Assembly (NCBI GenBank): GCA_030765055.1
Contig: CM060953.1
Span: 192,361,647-192,425,646, forward strand
Origin: Mantis religiosa
Lineage: Eukaryota; Arthropoda; Insecta; Mantodea; Mantidae
Direction of reading: 5' to 3'
DNA: 64,000 bases
Part shown: one piece after another, positions 36,171-46,112 of the stretch
Layout: every line of letters starts with the position of its first letter
Position numbering within the stretch: the first letter of the stretch is position 1
Translations under genes and position numbers: made by a program
Notes under the pieces: model-generated
The model's database searches: none
What the model saw: the letters and a program-made list of their open reading frames with translations, nothing else
Told to the model about the DNA's origin: nothing

Positions 36171-36324
36171 TGAAAATATGGGTATTTTATTGCCAAATAA
36201 CAATGAAAATAATAATTATAATTATTATTAATTGTTATTAAAATAAATAAACACAAGATAATGATGAAAACCACATACCTGAATTATCTCAGAAGTGTTT
36301 CACTGTTAATTTTTTTTTTTTTTT

Positions 36325-37200
36325 TTTTTGTATTGACTCTCCCTTTTGAGGAACCAACAATAGTGTCCCAACATGGTTGAATACCAGCGACCCCGTTAAC
36401 GTCTTTCCATCTCAGAAATTTCCTGGTGAAAACGTTCACCTTGCTCATCACTAACTACAACTCCTAGGTTTGTAGGGAAACTATCAAGGTGAGAGTGCAA
36501 AAAGTGGATTTTAAGTGACATACGGCAACCCATTTGTTTGTAGCTCCTAAATAGTTCTGAGACTAAAGTTTCATAATTTTCTTCTTTGTTATTGCCCAGG
36601 AAGCCTTCCACCACTGATTTAAATGACTTCCATGCTGCCAGTTCAACACATTTAAGCTTTGATTCAAAAACACTGTCTTTAAGAAGTAGTCTTATTTGAG
36701 GACCGACAAATATACCTTCCTTCAATTTAGATTCACTTATTTTGGAAAAGATACTTCTTAAATACTCAAATGCACTTCCACTTTTGTCCAAACCTTTAAC
36801 AAAATTCTTCATTAACGCGAGCTTTATGTAAAGTTGGGGGAGAAGAACTTTGTGTGGGTCTACTGGAGGCACATACTTAACACTGCTTGCTCCAGGGGTA
36901 TAGTCTTCCCTTTTCCCCCATTCTTTCACTATAAAATGCTTGTCAGTTGCCCTACTGTCCCATAAGCACAAAAACAGCAATATTTTGTGAAACCTCCCTG
37001 CAGTCCCGTTAGCAATGCAACTACCTTGAGGTCACTACAAATTTCCCAGCCATGGTTTTGATAACTAAGAGCATCTAAAATGATGGACATGGAATCGTAT
37101 GCCTCCTTCATTCCTATGACATGAAATAAAGGTATTGAAGGTAGCAAATTGCCATTATGAAGCAACACTGCCTTTAAGCTGTATTTAGAAGAGTCAATGG
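36325..37200 (-). pseudogene. Relic of an uncharacterised arthropod protein inside the CACTA-ended element
   Basis: Two minus-strand frames (36929-37168 and 36396-36980) join across a one-base loss near 36970, where TKYCCF should continue into CLWDSRA. Conserved-looking blocks are LLHNGNLLPSIPL, EICSDLKVVALLTGLQGG, VLLPQLYIKLALMKNFVKGL, EGIFVGPQIRLLLKD, MSLKIHFLHSHLD and VSDEQGERFHQEISEMERR. A TAA then interrupts (36396-36398), but the frame goes on with RGRWYSTMLGHYCWFLKRE into an A-rich run. I recall similar unannotated proteins in several arthropods. The CxxC and H in the DLKV-to-DSRA region and the late DE/E residues would fit a DDE transposase with a zinc insertion, but this is inference. 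The N-terminal half is absent. Confidence 0.6.
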
Positions 37201-37211
37201 CTATTATTTTA

Positions 37212-37390
37212 AATTAAGTCAATATGAGTTGGTATCATACCTCATTTCTGTAATTTTATATAAAAGAATAAGAATATCTCAAAAACGTTACGTGATACAG
37301 CATTTTCAGAGGCATTTTTGGAATCAGCGAGTCATTTTGCATAAGAATTAGCCTATTTTGTTTCGGGTACAAATAACGTGTTTCCTAGTG
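37212..37390 (-). repeat. Right terminal inverted repeat of the CACTA-ended element
   Basis: Reverse-complement partner of 35987-36170. The coding relic begins immediately inside it. Confidence 0.8.
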
Positions 37391-37447
37391 TAATCGTTTG
37401 GGCATTGTCTGCATGTGTTGTTTAGTGACTGCAGAATCCATATTTCT

Positions 37448-38361
37448 CTATTCTGTTTGAAGAAGTTCTTTCAGATGTTCCTTGCTTCTGATATGATACT
37501 TCCTCACACGCTCCTCGAGTTCCTTCCAGATGTAATCAATAGGATTAAATCTGGAGATTGGGGCGGTGTCTTCAAAGTGTGAGGAGTATTGTACACGATC
37601 AATTGCTTTACAATTTCCGCAGTATGCTTCGGATCATTGTCCTAATCCCAGCTTCTCTGCACTCTTTTTAAGATTGTTTTCAAGAATCCTCTTGGATTCA
37701 AATTTGTCCATGATCCCATCTATGAACACCAGTTCCCCAAAGTCAGATGAAGCTATACAGTCCCATACCATCACACTACTGCCAACATATTTCACTGTAG
37801 CTACCATGATCTTAGGTTCCCATTCTGTATTTGGCAGTCTCCACACTTTAAGACGTCCATCACTTTTGTATAAACAGAATTTGCTCTCGTCCGACCAGAG
37901 AACCTTATCCCAGAATTCTGTTGGATTCACCACATACTGTTTAGCAAATTCTATACGCTTTTTCTTATTCACCGTATTAGCATATGGTTTCTTCCTAGAA
38001 ATACAGGCATTGTACCCAGTACTATTTAAAACCCGTTCAACTGTTCTGGTGTGAACCACAATGCCAGATTGTTGCTTAAGGCACAAGGCATCCTCTAATC
38101 TTAGATACAGTGACTCTCGGATTCTGCTTCAGCATTTTTATTATTTGCCTCCTGTCTCTGGTGGTGAGTTTAGAAGGAGCGCCATTTCTAGGTTTATTTA
38201 CAACAGTGTTTGTCTGTTTGAAGCGTTCAGTTATGCAGAGCACTGTAGTTTTGCTTCTGTTAGTGGTTTTGGTTATTTCAGGGAGAGATTTGTTTTTGTT
38301 TGTACATATTTATCACGATATTCCTGTCTGCCACCGTTGTCTTCTTACCTTTACGTCCCAT
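37448..38361 (-). pseudogene. Tc1-type transposase pseudogene
   Basis: The start is at 38361 (MGRKGKKTTVADRNIV, an N-terminal helix-turn-helix). A frameshift occurs near 38283 after KQKQISP. The second part (37634-38086) carries NSTGYNACISRKKP and the first catalytic aspartate in WDKVLWSDESKF. After GLGQ near 37635 another shift leads to DNDPKHTAEIVKQ (second aspartate) and SPDLNPIDYIWKEL, where the usual catalytic glutamate (NPIE) is aspartate. The stop is at 37448-37450. The family normally encodes about 340 residues. It has at least two frameshifts and is not functional. Confidence 0.88.
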
Positions 38362-38501
38362 ATTACCTGTGAGTTCACACTTTGAGCACATTGTCTCGAG
38401 ACATAGCATAAACACAACTGCTACGTGGTAGGGGCGTGTAGGGTACGTCCAACCACCTGTCTGTTCGATTGGGTACGTTCGAATACTTAAGCCCTCCAAT
38501 A

Positions 38502-38773
38502 ATAGAGACAACAGAATAAATACAATACAGATTGTGAAATAAATACATGCAAAGTGATATTTTAAATATTGTTTCCGAGACACAAATTGTTTACATGTTT
38601 AACAATTCAACGCTGTTAGATAAATATTACAGTAATTATAATACATGCAATGTTATCTGTTATATTATTCGAATACTTCTATCGGCCTCTGTATATGTTG
38701 TGGAGAAGGTTTTTCTGCTCTCTCCATTGTTGCAACTCACCACCAGATATCGCTGCAACATATCAGCTTATGC
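38502..38773. other. Unassigned AT-rich spacer
   Basis: Nothing recognised between the Tc1-like element and the Tigger-like terminus. Confidence 0.35.
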
Positions 38774-38872
38774 AGTAAAACTTTAATAACCCGGACATTC
38801 GGATAACTCAGAGCAGTTTTGAAAGTGAGAAAAGAAGTTGTTTAGCACAGTAAATGAAGAATTTGATAGAGT

Positions 38873-38995
38873 CAATGTGAAAAAATCAATGCCATGGCCG
38901 GGTTTTGAAGCACGGATCTTCTGGTTTCCGTCCAGTTGCTCTAACGCATTGAGCTACCATGGCCAACTTGCCACCACGACATTAAATTCTCCATT
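38873..38995 (-). repeat. SINE family 2 copy, minus strand
   Basis: Complement of the tRNA-like head: CCGGGTTTTGAAGCACGG, TTGAGCTACCATGGCC and GACATTAAATTCTCC. It meets plus-strand copies head to head near 39035. Confidence 0.8.
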
Positions 38996-39035
38996 TGACT
39001 CGTATATTTCCGCGGTTAGACCACCAGGGGCTGTC

Positions 39036-39705
39036 GCAGAAAGGTGGTTCAAATCCCGGCCATGGCATTGAATTTTTCATGTTTACTATATCTATCAAAA
39101 ACCTTAGCCTATATAAGGCTAGTTTAAAGAAATGATTAATTTCCATCAATTAACTAAAATAATAAGAGTTAAATTATGAAGCCTGGGACTTAAGTACTTA
39201 CAATAGTAAGTTGCCACAAATGGTGTATCTCGGATGAGAGAGCCCCTAGTGGTCTACCGGGGACATATACGAGTCCACTGGAGAATTTAATGTCAGCACA
39301 GCACGTTGGCCACGGTAGCTCAAAGGTTAAGAGCGACTGGGCGGAAACCAGGAGATCTGTGGTTCAAATCCCGGTCAAGGCATTGAATTTTTCATGTTGA
39401 CTATATCTATCAAAAACCTTAGCCTATATGCGGCTAGTTTAAAGAAATGATTAATTTCCATCAATTAACTAAAATAATAAGAGCATGGTACTTAGCACTT
39501 ACGATAGTAAGTCGCCACAAACGGTGTATCTCGGATGCGAGAGCCCCTAGTGGTCTACCGCGAGTCAAATGGAGAGTTTAATGTCGTGGTGGCAAATTGG
39601 CCAAGGTAGCTCAATGGGTTAGAGCGACTGGACGGAAACCAGAAGATTCGCGGTTCAAATCCCGGCCATGGCATTGAATTTTTCATGTTGACTCTTTCTA
39701 TTCTA
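39036..39705 (+). repeat. SINE family 2, tandem plus-strand copies
   Basis: The B-box GGTTCAAATCCCGG occurs at 39046, 39361 and 39652, a spacing of 315 and 291 bp. The first copy is cut just before its B-box. The other two keep GCCAAGGTAGCTCAATGGGT-type heads (39300 and 39600). Shared bodies include AATTTTTCATGTTGACTATA. Confidence 0.85.
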
Positions 39706-39834
39706 ATTATTTGTACTCACATAACCTGCTTGGAAGCAGAGACTTTGATAAAGTCATGGAAAAAGTTATGTGGTGTGACTAGCCGGAAAAAACACGATTG
39801 GAGAAGGAAAAACATGCTGTCTTTTTCAAAATAT

Positions 39835-40115
39835 TGATTACTGTTCTGATGTCAATGAAGAAGAAGTTGACAATGACGGAGGTTATAAACCGATTACAGG
39901 AGAAGGCATTATTGCATCATCCAGTGTTACTGAAAATGAAAATAAAGAGTATTCAGATACAGTGTTGATGAACCAGCTGTAGTTATGACGCACACACAAA
40001 CAGTAACAAACATAGAGAAATTGTTGTTTTATTTCGAGAGTCAAGTCGAAGCATTGGCAAATGAACCTGTGGCTACTAGTGAATTCACTGATCGAAAATC
40101 TATCAAAATATAACC
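39835..40115 (+). pseudogene. C-terminal fragment of a Tigger/jerky-type transposase
   Basis: The plus-strand sequence reads DVNEEEVDNDGGYKPITGEG followed by IIAS, then after a shift NIEKLLFYFESQVEAL. This is the order of the acidic 'GY..ITDDEI' region and the final helical segment found after the DDE domain of Tigger/jerky proteins. The catalytic domain is absent. Frameshifts and stops are present. Confidence 0.4.
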
Positions 40116-40305
40116 ATTTCGGATATATAACAGATAACTTGTAACTTTAATTGCTATTACTTTTAGTTAAATTAGAACACCGATATGACAGATGTCTTTC
40201 TGGAGATTATGTTGACAAATAAAAAATACATTGTAAATGTTTTTCTTTCATTCTGAGGTCCGGGACTTATCAGCGGATCCTCGTATAAAGAGGGATTTTA
40301 CATGT

Positions 40306-40640
40306 AGCGGTTCATACTCAGTTTGGTATTACTTCACACTGTTATATTGTTCCCCGCTGGTAAATGGTAGTTAATCTTTAGTGCAAGCCTATTGGAGGAC
40401 GTCCAACACTTTCGTTCCTTTAGTTTCCTGTGGCATGTTTCGGTTTTGTAATTAGTCTTTCTGCCAACGGCACTATAAAATCAATCAGTGATATTTTTAA
40501 CCTCTGCGACTCTTATGCATAATGACAGAAGCTTTCATGAAAAGTTTATCTATTCTTGTAGGAGCCTTAGCACTTCTCATCGGTTAAATAAACTGTTATT
40601 GATAATCTATTTAGTCCCCGAATCACTGCTAACACCAAAC
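40306..40640. other. Unassigned spacer
   Basis: No recognised feature; leads into the polypyrimidine tract. Confidence 0.35.
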
Positions 40641-42125
40641 TTACTTAATACCTTCCCTACCTCCCTCCCTCCGTCCCTCCCTCACTCCCTTCCTCCTTCC
40701 CGCCCTTCCTTCTTTCTCTCTGTTTGTTTCCCTCTTTCTTTCTTTTTCTTTCGTTCCTTCTTTTTTCCTTCTTTCTCTCTCCTATTTCTTTCTCTCTTTC
40801 CCTCTCTTTCTCTCTTTCTCTCTTTCCTTATTTCCATCTTTCCTTCTCTCTTTCATTCTTTCTCCCCTTCTTTCACTCTTAATTTCTCTCTTTCTCTGTT
40901 TCTCTCTCTTTCTTCCTTTCTCTCTTTCTCTCTCTTTCTATCTCTCTTTCTTTCCTCTTTCCCTCTATTTTTCTCTTTCCTTCTCTCTTTCGTTCGTTCT
41001 TTCTTTCTCCCTCTCTCTCTTTCTTTCTCTCTTTCTCTATCTCTCCTTCTCTATCTCTTTCTGTCTTTCTTTCTCTCTCTCTCTCTTTCTTTCTCTATCT
41101 CTCTTTCTTTCTCTCTTTCTTTCTCTCTCTCTCTTTCTTTCTTTCTTTCTCTCTTTCTTTCTCTCTTTCTCTATCTCTCTTTCTTTCTCTCTCTCTTACC
41201 TTCTCTCTTTCTATATTACCCTCTTTCCTCCTCTCTTTCTCTCTTTCCTTCTCTCTCTTTCTCTCTTTCTTTCTCTCTTTCCTTCTCTCTATACATTTCT
41301 CTCTCTTTCTCTCTCTTTCTTTCATTCTCTCTTTCTTTATTTCTCTCTTACCTTCTCTCTTTCTTTCTTTATGTCTTTCATTCCTCCTTTCCTTCTTTCT
41401 TTCTTTCCTTCTCTCATTCTTTCCCTCTTTCTTTCTCTCTTTCTCTCTTTCTTTCTCTCTCTATTTCTCTTTCTTTGGCTCTTAATTTCTTTATTTCTTT
41501 CTCTTTTTCTTTCTTTCTCTCTTACCTTCTTTCTTTCTTTCCTTCTTTCTCTATTTCTTTCTTTCTCTCTTTCTTTGCCTCTTTCTTTCTCTCTCTCTCT
41601 CTTTTTTCTCTCCTTCTTTCTCTCATTCTTTCTCTCTATCTATTTCTTTCTCTTTCCCTCTTTATTTCTTTCTTTATTTATTTCTCTCTTACCTTCTCTC
41701 TTTCTTCCTTTCTTTATTTCTTTCTTTCCTTCTTTCTCTGTTTCTTTCTTTCTCTCTTTCTTTCCCTCTTTCCTTTATTCTTTCTATCTCTTTCTTTCTT
41801 TCTCTCTTTCTCTCTCCCTTTCTCTCTTTCATTCTTTCCATCTCTCTCTTTCTTTTTTCTCTCTTTCTCTCTCTTTCTCTCTTTCATTCTTTCTTTCTCT
41901 GTTTCTCTTTTTCATTCATTCTTTCTTTCTCTCTTTCTTTCTTTCTCTCTCTCTCTTTTCTTTGTTTCTCTGTTTCTCTTTTTCATTCATTCTTTCTTTC
42001 TCTCTTTCTTTCTTTCTCTCTCTCTTTTCTTTCTTTCTCTCTTTCTCTCTATTTCTTTCTCTCTTCTTTCTATGTTCCTTTCTTACTTTCCTTCTCCCTT
42101 TCTTTCTTTCCGCCTTTCTTTTTAC
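40641..42125. repeat. 1.5-kb polypyrimidine (CTTT/CTCT) microsatellite tract
   Basis: Almost pure C and T on the plus strand, made of irregular CTTT, CTCT, CCTT and TTCC units with rare purines. Long open frames on both strands (S/F/L-rich on plus, K/E/R-rich on minus) follow from the composition. A homopurine-homopyrimidine tract of this size could form triplex DNA. Confidence 0.97.
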
Positions 42126-42210
42126 GCTTTCCACCTCACTAATGTGTGTTTTAAATGGGAAGAGTCCTGAAGCACCGCGAATCAGACGCGTTAGGGCGTT
42201 CAGCGTTGCC

Positions 42211-42543
42211 ACACGTTGTCATCGCCACCAAAATTGGCATTTCCGTGCGATCTGTACACACAATCCTGCATGAAGATCTGAAGACGCTCAATCGGCGATC
42301 CTCCAAAAGAAGGTTCTCCACTTGCTGTATCATGACGTCAGACCGGCTGGTGCAAGGCCGTGAGTGTCTTGGTTTGTTGTCACACGTTGTTCTGTCTTCA
42401 TTGAACTGTCGCACCCAGGAACACACATCAGACACATTCATGGTACCATCACTCAACTGGCGCTGAATTTCAATAGGTGTCACACCACGAAAATGGAGAA
42501 AACGAATAATTACACGCTGTTCTTGCAATGAAAACGTCGTCAT
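42211..42543 (-). pseudogene. Second mariner family, N-terminal fragment with an inverted piece
   Basis: From 42543 on the minus strand: MTTFSLQEQRVIIRFLHFRG, then EIQRQLSD, VCSWVRQFNEDRTTCDNKPR and VENLLLEDRRLS. This is the helix-turn-helix region of a mariner transposase distinct from the seven-copy family. The next expected segment (ISV.SVHTILHEDLK) is not on the minus strand. It reads on the plus strand at about 42235-42285 as ISVRSVHTILHEDLK, so the piece is inverted. The catalytic domain is missing. Confidence 0.7.
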
Positions 42544-42599
42544 TTTATGTATAAAAACAGTCCTAACTCTCCTCCCTGCCACTAGAGTTTTATGCATTG

Positions 42600-43384
42600 T
42601 ACAGTGCTACTATCTCTGCCACTCACTTACAAAAAATCCACGTGTATTTAGGGAAAAAAACCAGAAGTTCCTATCTGGTCCCAGTCCTGAAAAACAATAG
42701 GTGCTATAAGTTGAACGCACCTCATATGTACCGCGGTAAGGTTTGAACGCATGTGTGAAGCATATCCCCAATTATTGCGTTATTTCGGGCTTCTACTGTA
42801 CCAGACATTTAAGAAATACGCCACTGCTACAGAACAGTAGCTATTGTAATAATGGCATGATGATATCAGCATCCTCCATTGTCGAAACTCTCTTCTTCTC
42901 CACTCACAAATTAACTCTCGCTGCTACCCCCGGGAGAGGGAGGATGAACTGTCATAAAGTGAAGTCAGCACTAAACAAATAACAATTTCTGACGAGAGGA
43001 TTAATTGAATAAGCTGAGTGGGCTGGGTTTGTTTTTACGACTGACCCAGTTCCTCTTCTCTAAAGCAAACTATATTAATCGATATGCCGGTTTCTAATGC
43101 AGGTTTGTAGAGTTTGCACTCTATGAGAGCCATCTGTGTTTGCAATCAAGAGCTAATTCAAGATGAGATTAGACAACTCGGTCGTAGAGCACTTAAGCTG
43201 AAGAGGAAATTAATATCTACTGGGCGTTCTTCATTACGTGAAGTATGGGTCGGTCCGCAGACACGCACATCACAGTTACGTGGCTTCAAAAACAGTGCCT
43301 TCCACATTTTATATAACCTGATAGAGCAGAGGTAATGATATTTGTACAACATGTACGTTATCTGGGAGATAAATAAAGTCTTAT
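42600..43384. other. Unassigned spacer
   Basis: No recognised element. Small frames at 42743-42982 and 43114-43335 have no visible family. Confidence 0.4.
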
Positions 43385-43465
43385 AGGCCAGACTCGTAGC
43401 TCAACCTGCCTGCTATATAACGGATCTTGGTTCGAATCCTAGCTGATAAGTGGAAACGTTTCTGC
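43385..43465 (+). repeat. SINE family 5 (tRNA-like) head
   Basis: CAGACTCGTAGCTCAACCTG gives an A-box-like word and CTTGGTTCGAATCCTAGC a B-box about 35 bp later. The short unique tail runs to mariner copy E. Two B-box arm bases can pair, but the cloverleaf is incomplete. Confidence 0.5.
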
Positions 43466-43569
43466 AGCCAAGATAACTCGCTATCCTGGACGTCTAGAAG
43501 TATGAATACATGAGAAATGTAAGTAAACACAAAGATAAATCCAGAAACCCAAAGATATGAACCCATGTA

Positions 43570-44860
43570 CGAGGGCTGTTCAATAAATAAGGATCACACT
43601 TACTTTTAAACGTACATTTACTCATCCTCATAATTTTGATGGGCCTTCTCAAAATAGTCTCCCCTGAATGCGATGCACTTGTCCCAGCGTTTCTGCCAGT
43701 CTTCAGAGACAAGCTGGAAACCATTTTTGAGAGATCCTTCAAAATCGTCTCCGCAGCCTTCACCACTGCTTCTGATGATGGATTATTCCTCCCACTAAGG
43801 CGTTTCTTCAAGTTAGGGAATAGAAAAAAAAAAGTCTCATTGGGCTAAATCCGGACTATAGGGAGAGTGAGGGATGCACTTCACGCGACAACATTGGCAA
43901 TATGCGGCCGCGCTTTATCGTGGTGCAGCATCCAGCCTGCTTCAGGGAAATGTAGTATTTTGCCCCTGATATGGACTTGCAATGTTTTCAGGATATCCCT
44001 GCAGTATTGTTCAGTCACTGACGTATGTGCAAGTACACCATGCTGATAAACCATTCCATGAATATCAAACCATGAGATCACCATAAATTTCCTAGCAGAA
44101 ACAAGCACTTTTACTTTTTTGGGGATTGGTGATAAAGGAGATTTCCACACTGAGCTTTGCTATTTGCTCTCAGGATCAAAATGATGTAGCCAAGTTTCAT
44201 CAGCAGTGATTACGTTTGAAATAAACTCCGGATCTTCCTCTGACATCAACTTTAACTGTATGCAGACCTGAATGCGAATGTCCTTCTGTTCGGGAATCAA
44301 CAGTCTTGGGACCCATGGCGCACAAACACGTCTCATGTGTAATGTTTCTGTCACCAACGTGTGGATGGCGCCCAATGAAATGTTCAGTATTTTAGAAAGT
44401 GATCTTAAGGTAATTCATCGATCCTCTCTCACAATGGCAGCAGCAGTGTTGATGTTTTCTTCCGTAAGAGCAGTAACTGGAGCACCGGGTTCATCTTCCT
44501 TTGAAATTAATTGTCTCCACTCTTTAAACATTTTAAGCCACCTTCGAACTGTGCTGTAGGGAAGAACAGACTCTCCATAGGCCTCCTGTAACATTCTATA
44601 GGCTTCAACTGAAGATTTGTTGAGACGAGAGTAGAATTTCAAAGCCGCATATCGTTCCTTGCGTGATACCTTCATTGCAGTGGTAGGCGATATTGAATAT
44701 GTCTGAACTTGCCTGGTTCTTACAGGCCAGAAGTACCAACAATAAACTACTACTGCGTGATTATTTCATATTAAGTTAACAGAATATAATAAAATTGAAT
44801 TTAAGCGCGAAAAATAATGACCGTAAAAAATTATGATCATTCTTTATTGAACAGCCCACG
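43570..44860 (-). mobile_element. Mariner copy E
   Basis: Left TIR CGAGGGCTGTTCAATAAATA at 43570 with TA at 43568-43569; right end TTCTTTATTGAACAGCCCACG with TA at 44861-44862. Full length apart from the 22-bp deletion near 43885, which is shared with A and G. Confidence 0.94.
43618..44675 (-). pseudogene. Mariner transposase pseudogene (copy E)
   Basis: The start is at 44675 (MKVSRKERYAALKFYSRLNK) and the stop at 43618-43620. The N-terminal helix-turn-helix runs in one frame to AAAIVREDR (44415-44675), where a TGA follows. The linker and first aspartate (ITADETWLHHFDPE) lie in 44160-44375, and the second aspartate (HHDKARPH, with K replacing N) ends frame 43881-44150. The 22-bp deletion then shifts the frame before the third aspartate. 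Confidence 0.9.
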
Positions 44861-44862
44861 TA

Positions 44863-45111
44863 AAAGTTTACAAGATCTGTTTTAGACTTCGTTACGGCAC
44901 ACAACTTATATCAAACGCAATCTGTGTAGCCTTATTCATTTCCGAATTGTTCTTTTATATAGGTTTCAATTTTTAGGTACCTAAACCTTTGTTAAGTAGA
45001 AAGTCTTTATTACCTCTCCTCCTATAGTTATGCTAAGAGAAAGGAGCTTCAAAGCATCTTTATGAAAATCTCATACGTCCTGTACACTATATGTATATAT
45101 TAACTTTCATC
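44863..45111. other. Short unassigned spacer
   Basis: AT-rich, nothing recognised. Confidence 0.3.
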
Positions 45112-45205
45112 TTTTAACCACAAGAATCGAATCCGGACTTCCCCAATACGGCCCACTGACGAAAACACCTGAACCATCCCTCTCGCTAACTGTACGGGAG
45201 AAACA
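45112..45205 (-). repeat. SINE family 4 (tRNA-like) head
   Basis: The minus strand reads GAGAGGGATGGTTCAGGTG (A-box-like), then GGGCCGTATTGGGGAAGTCC and GGATTCGATTCTTGTGG (B-box-like). It pairs in alignment with 33553-33645. Confidence 0.5.
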
Positions 45206-45431
45206 CCTTCAACAGTTGCTAAGCATCGGCCACACCCAAAAAGGTTCGAACTGGATAAGTTTGAAAAATATGTTGACTACAGACTTTCCTCCAGTTTTAC
45301 GAACAGAGAGGTGAAATTCCTACAGTACGTAAACTTATGAATGTTGTTAAAGAAAATATCGCTTTTGAAGGTAGAAAGACACATTCTGGAGAATTCTTAA
45401 AGACATGGTATATCGATTTAGCAAGTACAAA
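45206..45431. other. Short unassigned spacer
   Basis: Nothing recognised before the 140-bp array. Confidence 0.3.
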
Positions 45432-46112
45432 AATATACGTCGTGTTACGTAAGATGTTCTGATGTTTTGATGGTCAGACTGTACTGTACTATATTCCCGT
45501 CTTCTCTGATCTCTCTAAACCGAGCAGCGACCTCCCATAACAACTGTACTCATTCGTCAGACAGGTAATACAATATACGTCGTGTTACGTACGATGTTCT
45601 GATGTTTTGATGGTCAGACTGTACTGTACTATATTCCCGTCTTCTCTGATCTCTCTAAACCGAGCAGCGACCTCCCATAACAACTGTACTCATTCGTCAG
45701 ACAGGTAATACAATATACGTCGTGTTACGTACGATGTTCTGATGTTTTGATGGTCAGACTGTACTGCACTATATTCCCCTCCTCTCTGATCTCTCTAAAC
45801 AAGCACTGACCTCCCATAACAACTGTACTCATTCGTCAGACAGGTAATACAATATACGTCGTGTTACGTACGATGTTCTGATATTTTGGTGGTCAGACTG
45901 TACCGTACTATATTCCCGTCTTCTCTGATCTCTCTAAACCGAGCAGCGACCTCTTATAACAGCTGTACTCATGCGTCAGACAGGTAATACAATATACGTC
46001 GTGTTACGTACGATGTTCTGATGTTTTGATGGTCAGACTGTACCGTACTATATTCCCGTCTTCTCTGACCTCTCTAAACCAAGCAGCGACCTCCCATAAC
46101 AACTGTATTCAT
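45432..46112. repeat. 140-bp satellite, about 4.8 copies
   Basis: ATATACGTCGTGTTACGTA recurs at 140, 140 and 139 bp spacing from 45432. Copies contain CTCTCTAAACCGAGCAGCGA and CATTCGTCAGACAGGTAATA. The first three copies are nearly identical. No parent element was found. Confidence 0.95.

Larger units (their letters stand above)
35987..37390 (-). mobile_element. CACTA-ended element with long inverted repeats, nested in the Tc1
   Basis: Its ends are CACTGGGGAACAAA at 35987 and, read inward from 37390, CACTAGGAAACACG. The inverted repeat continues for about 180 bp with shared words such as CCCGAAACAAAATAGGC, CTGATTCCAAAAATG and AATGCTGTATCACGTAAC. TAA stands immediately outside each end (35984-35986 and 37391-37393), a 3-bp target duplication. 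CACT termini plus a 3-bp duplication are the hallmarks of the CACTA (EnSpm) group. Only about 1 kb lies between the repeats, so the copy is non-autonomous. Confidence 0.75.
35910..38499 (-). mobile_element. Tc1-like transposon with a nested CACTA-ended element
   Basis: The left end CATCTGGACATAAGTATTCG and the right end, read inward, TTGGAGGGCTTAAGTATTCG form TIRs sharing TAAGTATTCGAAC at the same offset. Each is flanked by TA (35908-35909 and 38500-38501). The transposase lies on the minus strand. Removing the nested 1.4-kb element leaves about 1.2 kb, a plausible Tc1 size. Confidence 0.75.
38774..40305 (+). mobile_element. Possible Tigger/pogo-type element interrupted by SINEs
   Basis: CAGTAAAACTTTAATAACCC followed by GGACATTCGGATAACTC (38774-38812) has the form of a Tigger-type terminal repeat. 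A coding relic of this family lies at 39835-40115, and a weak inverted partner (CCGGGACTTATCAGCGGATC near 40260-40285) follows. The interior is filled by SINE family 2 copies. The right end is poorly matched, so the boundaries are tentative. Confidence 0.4.

Noticed and set aside
36306..36330. Poly(A) tail of a processed pseudogene in the CACTA-ended element
   Set aside because: The A-run (minus strand) directly follows the coding relic, but the copy is bounded by inverted repeats with a 3-bp duplication, so DNA transposition explains it better; the run may be a local expansion.
40488..42170. 560-codon open frame on the plus strand (and overlapping 300-codon frame)
   Set aside because: It translates the polypyrimidine tract (S, F, L only). 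No domain, start context or codon structure; a composition artefact.
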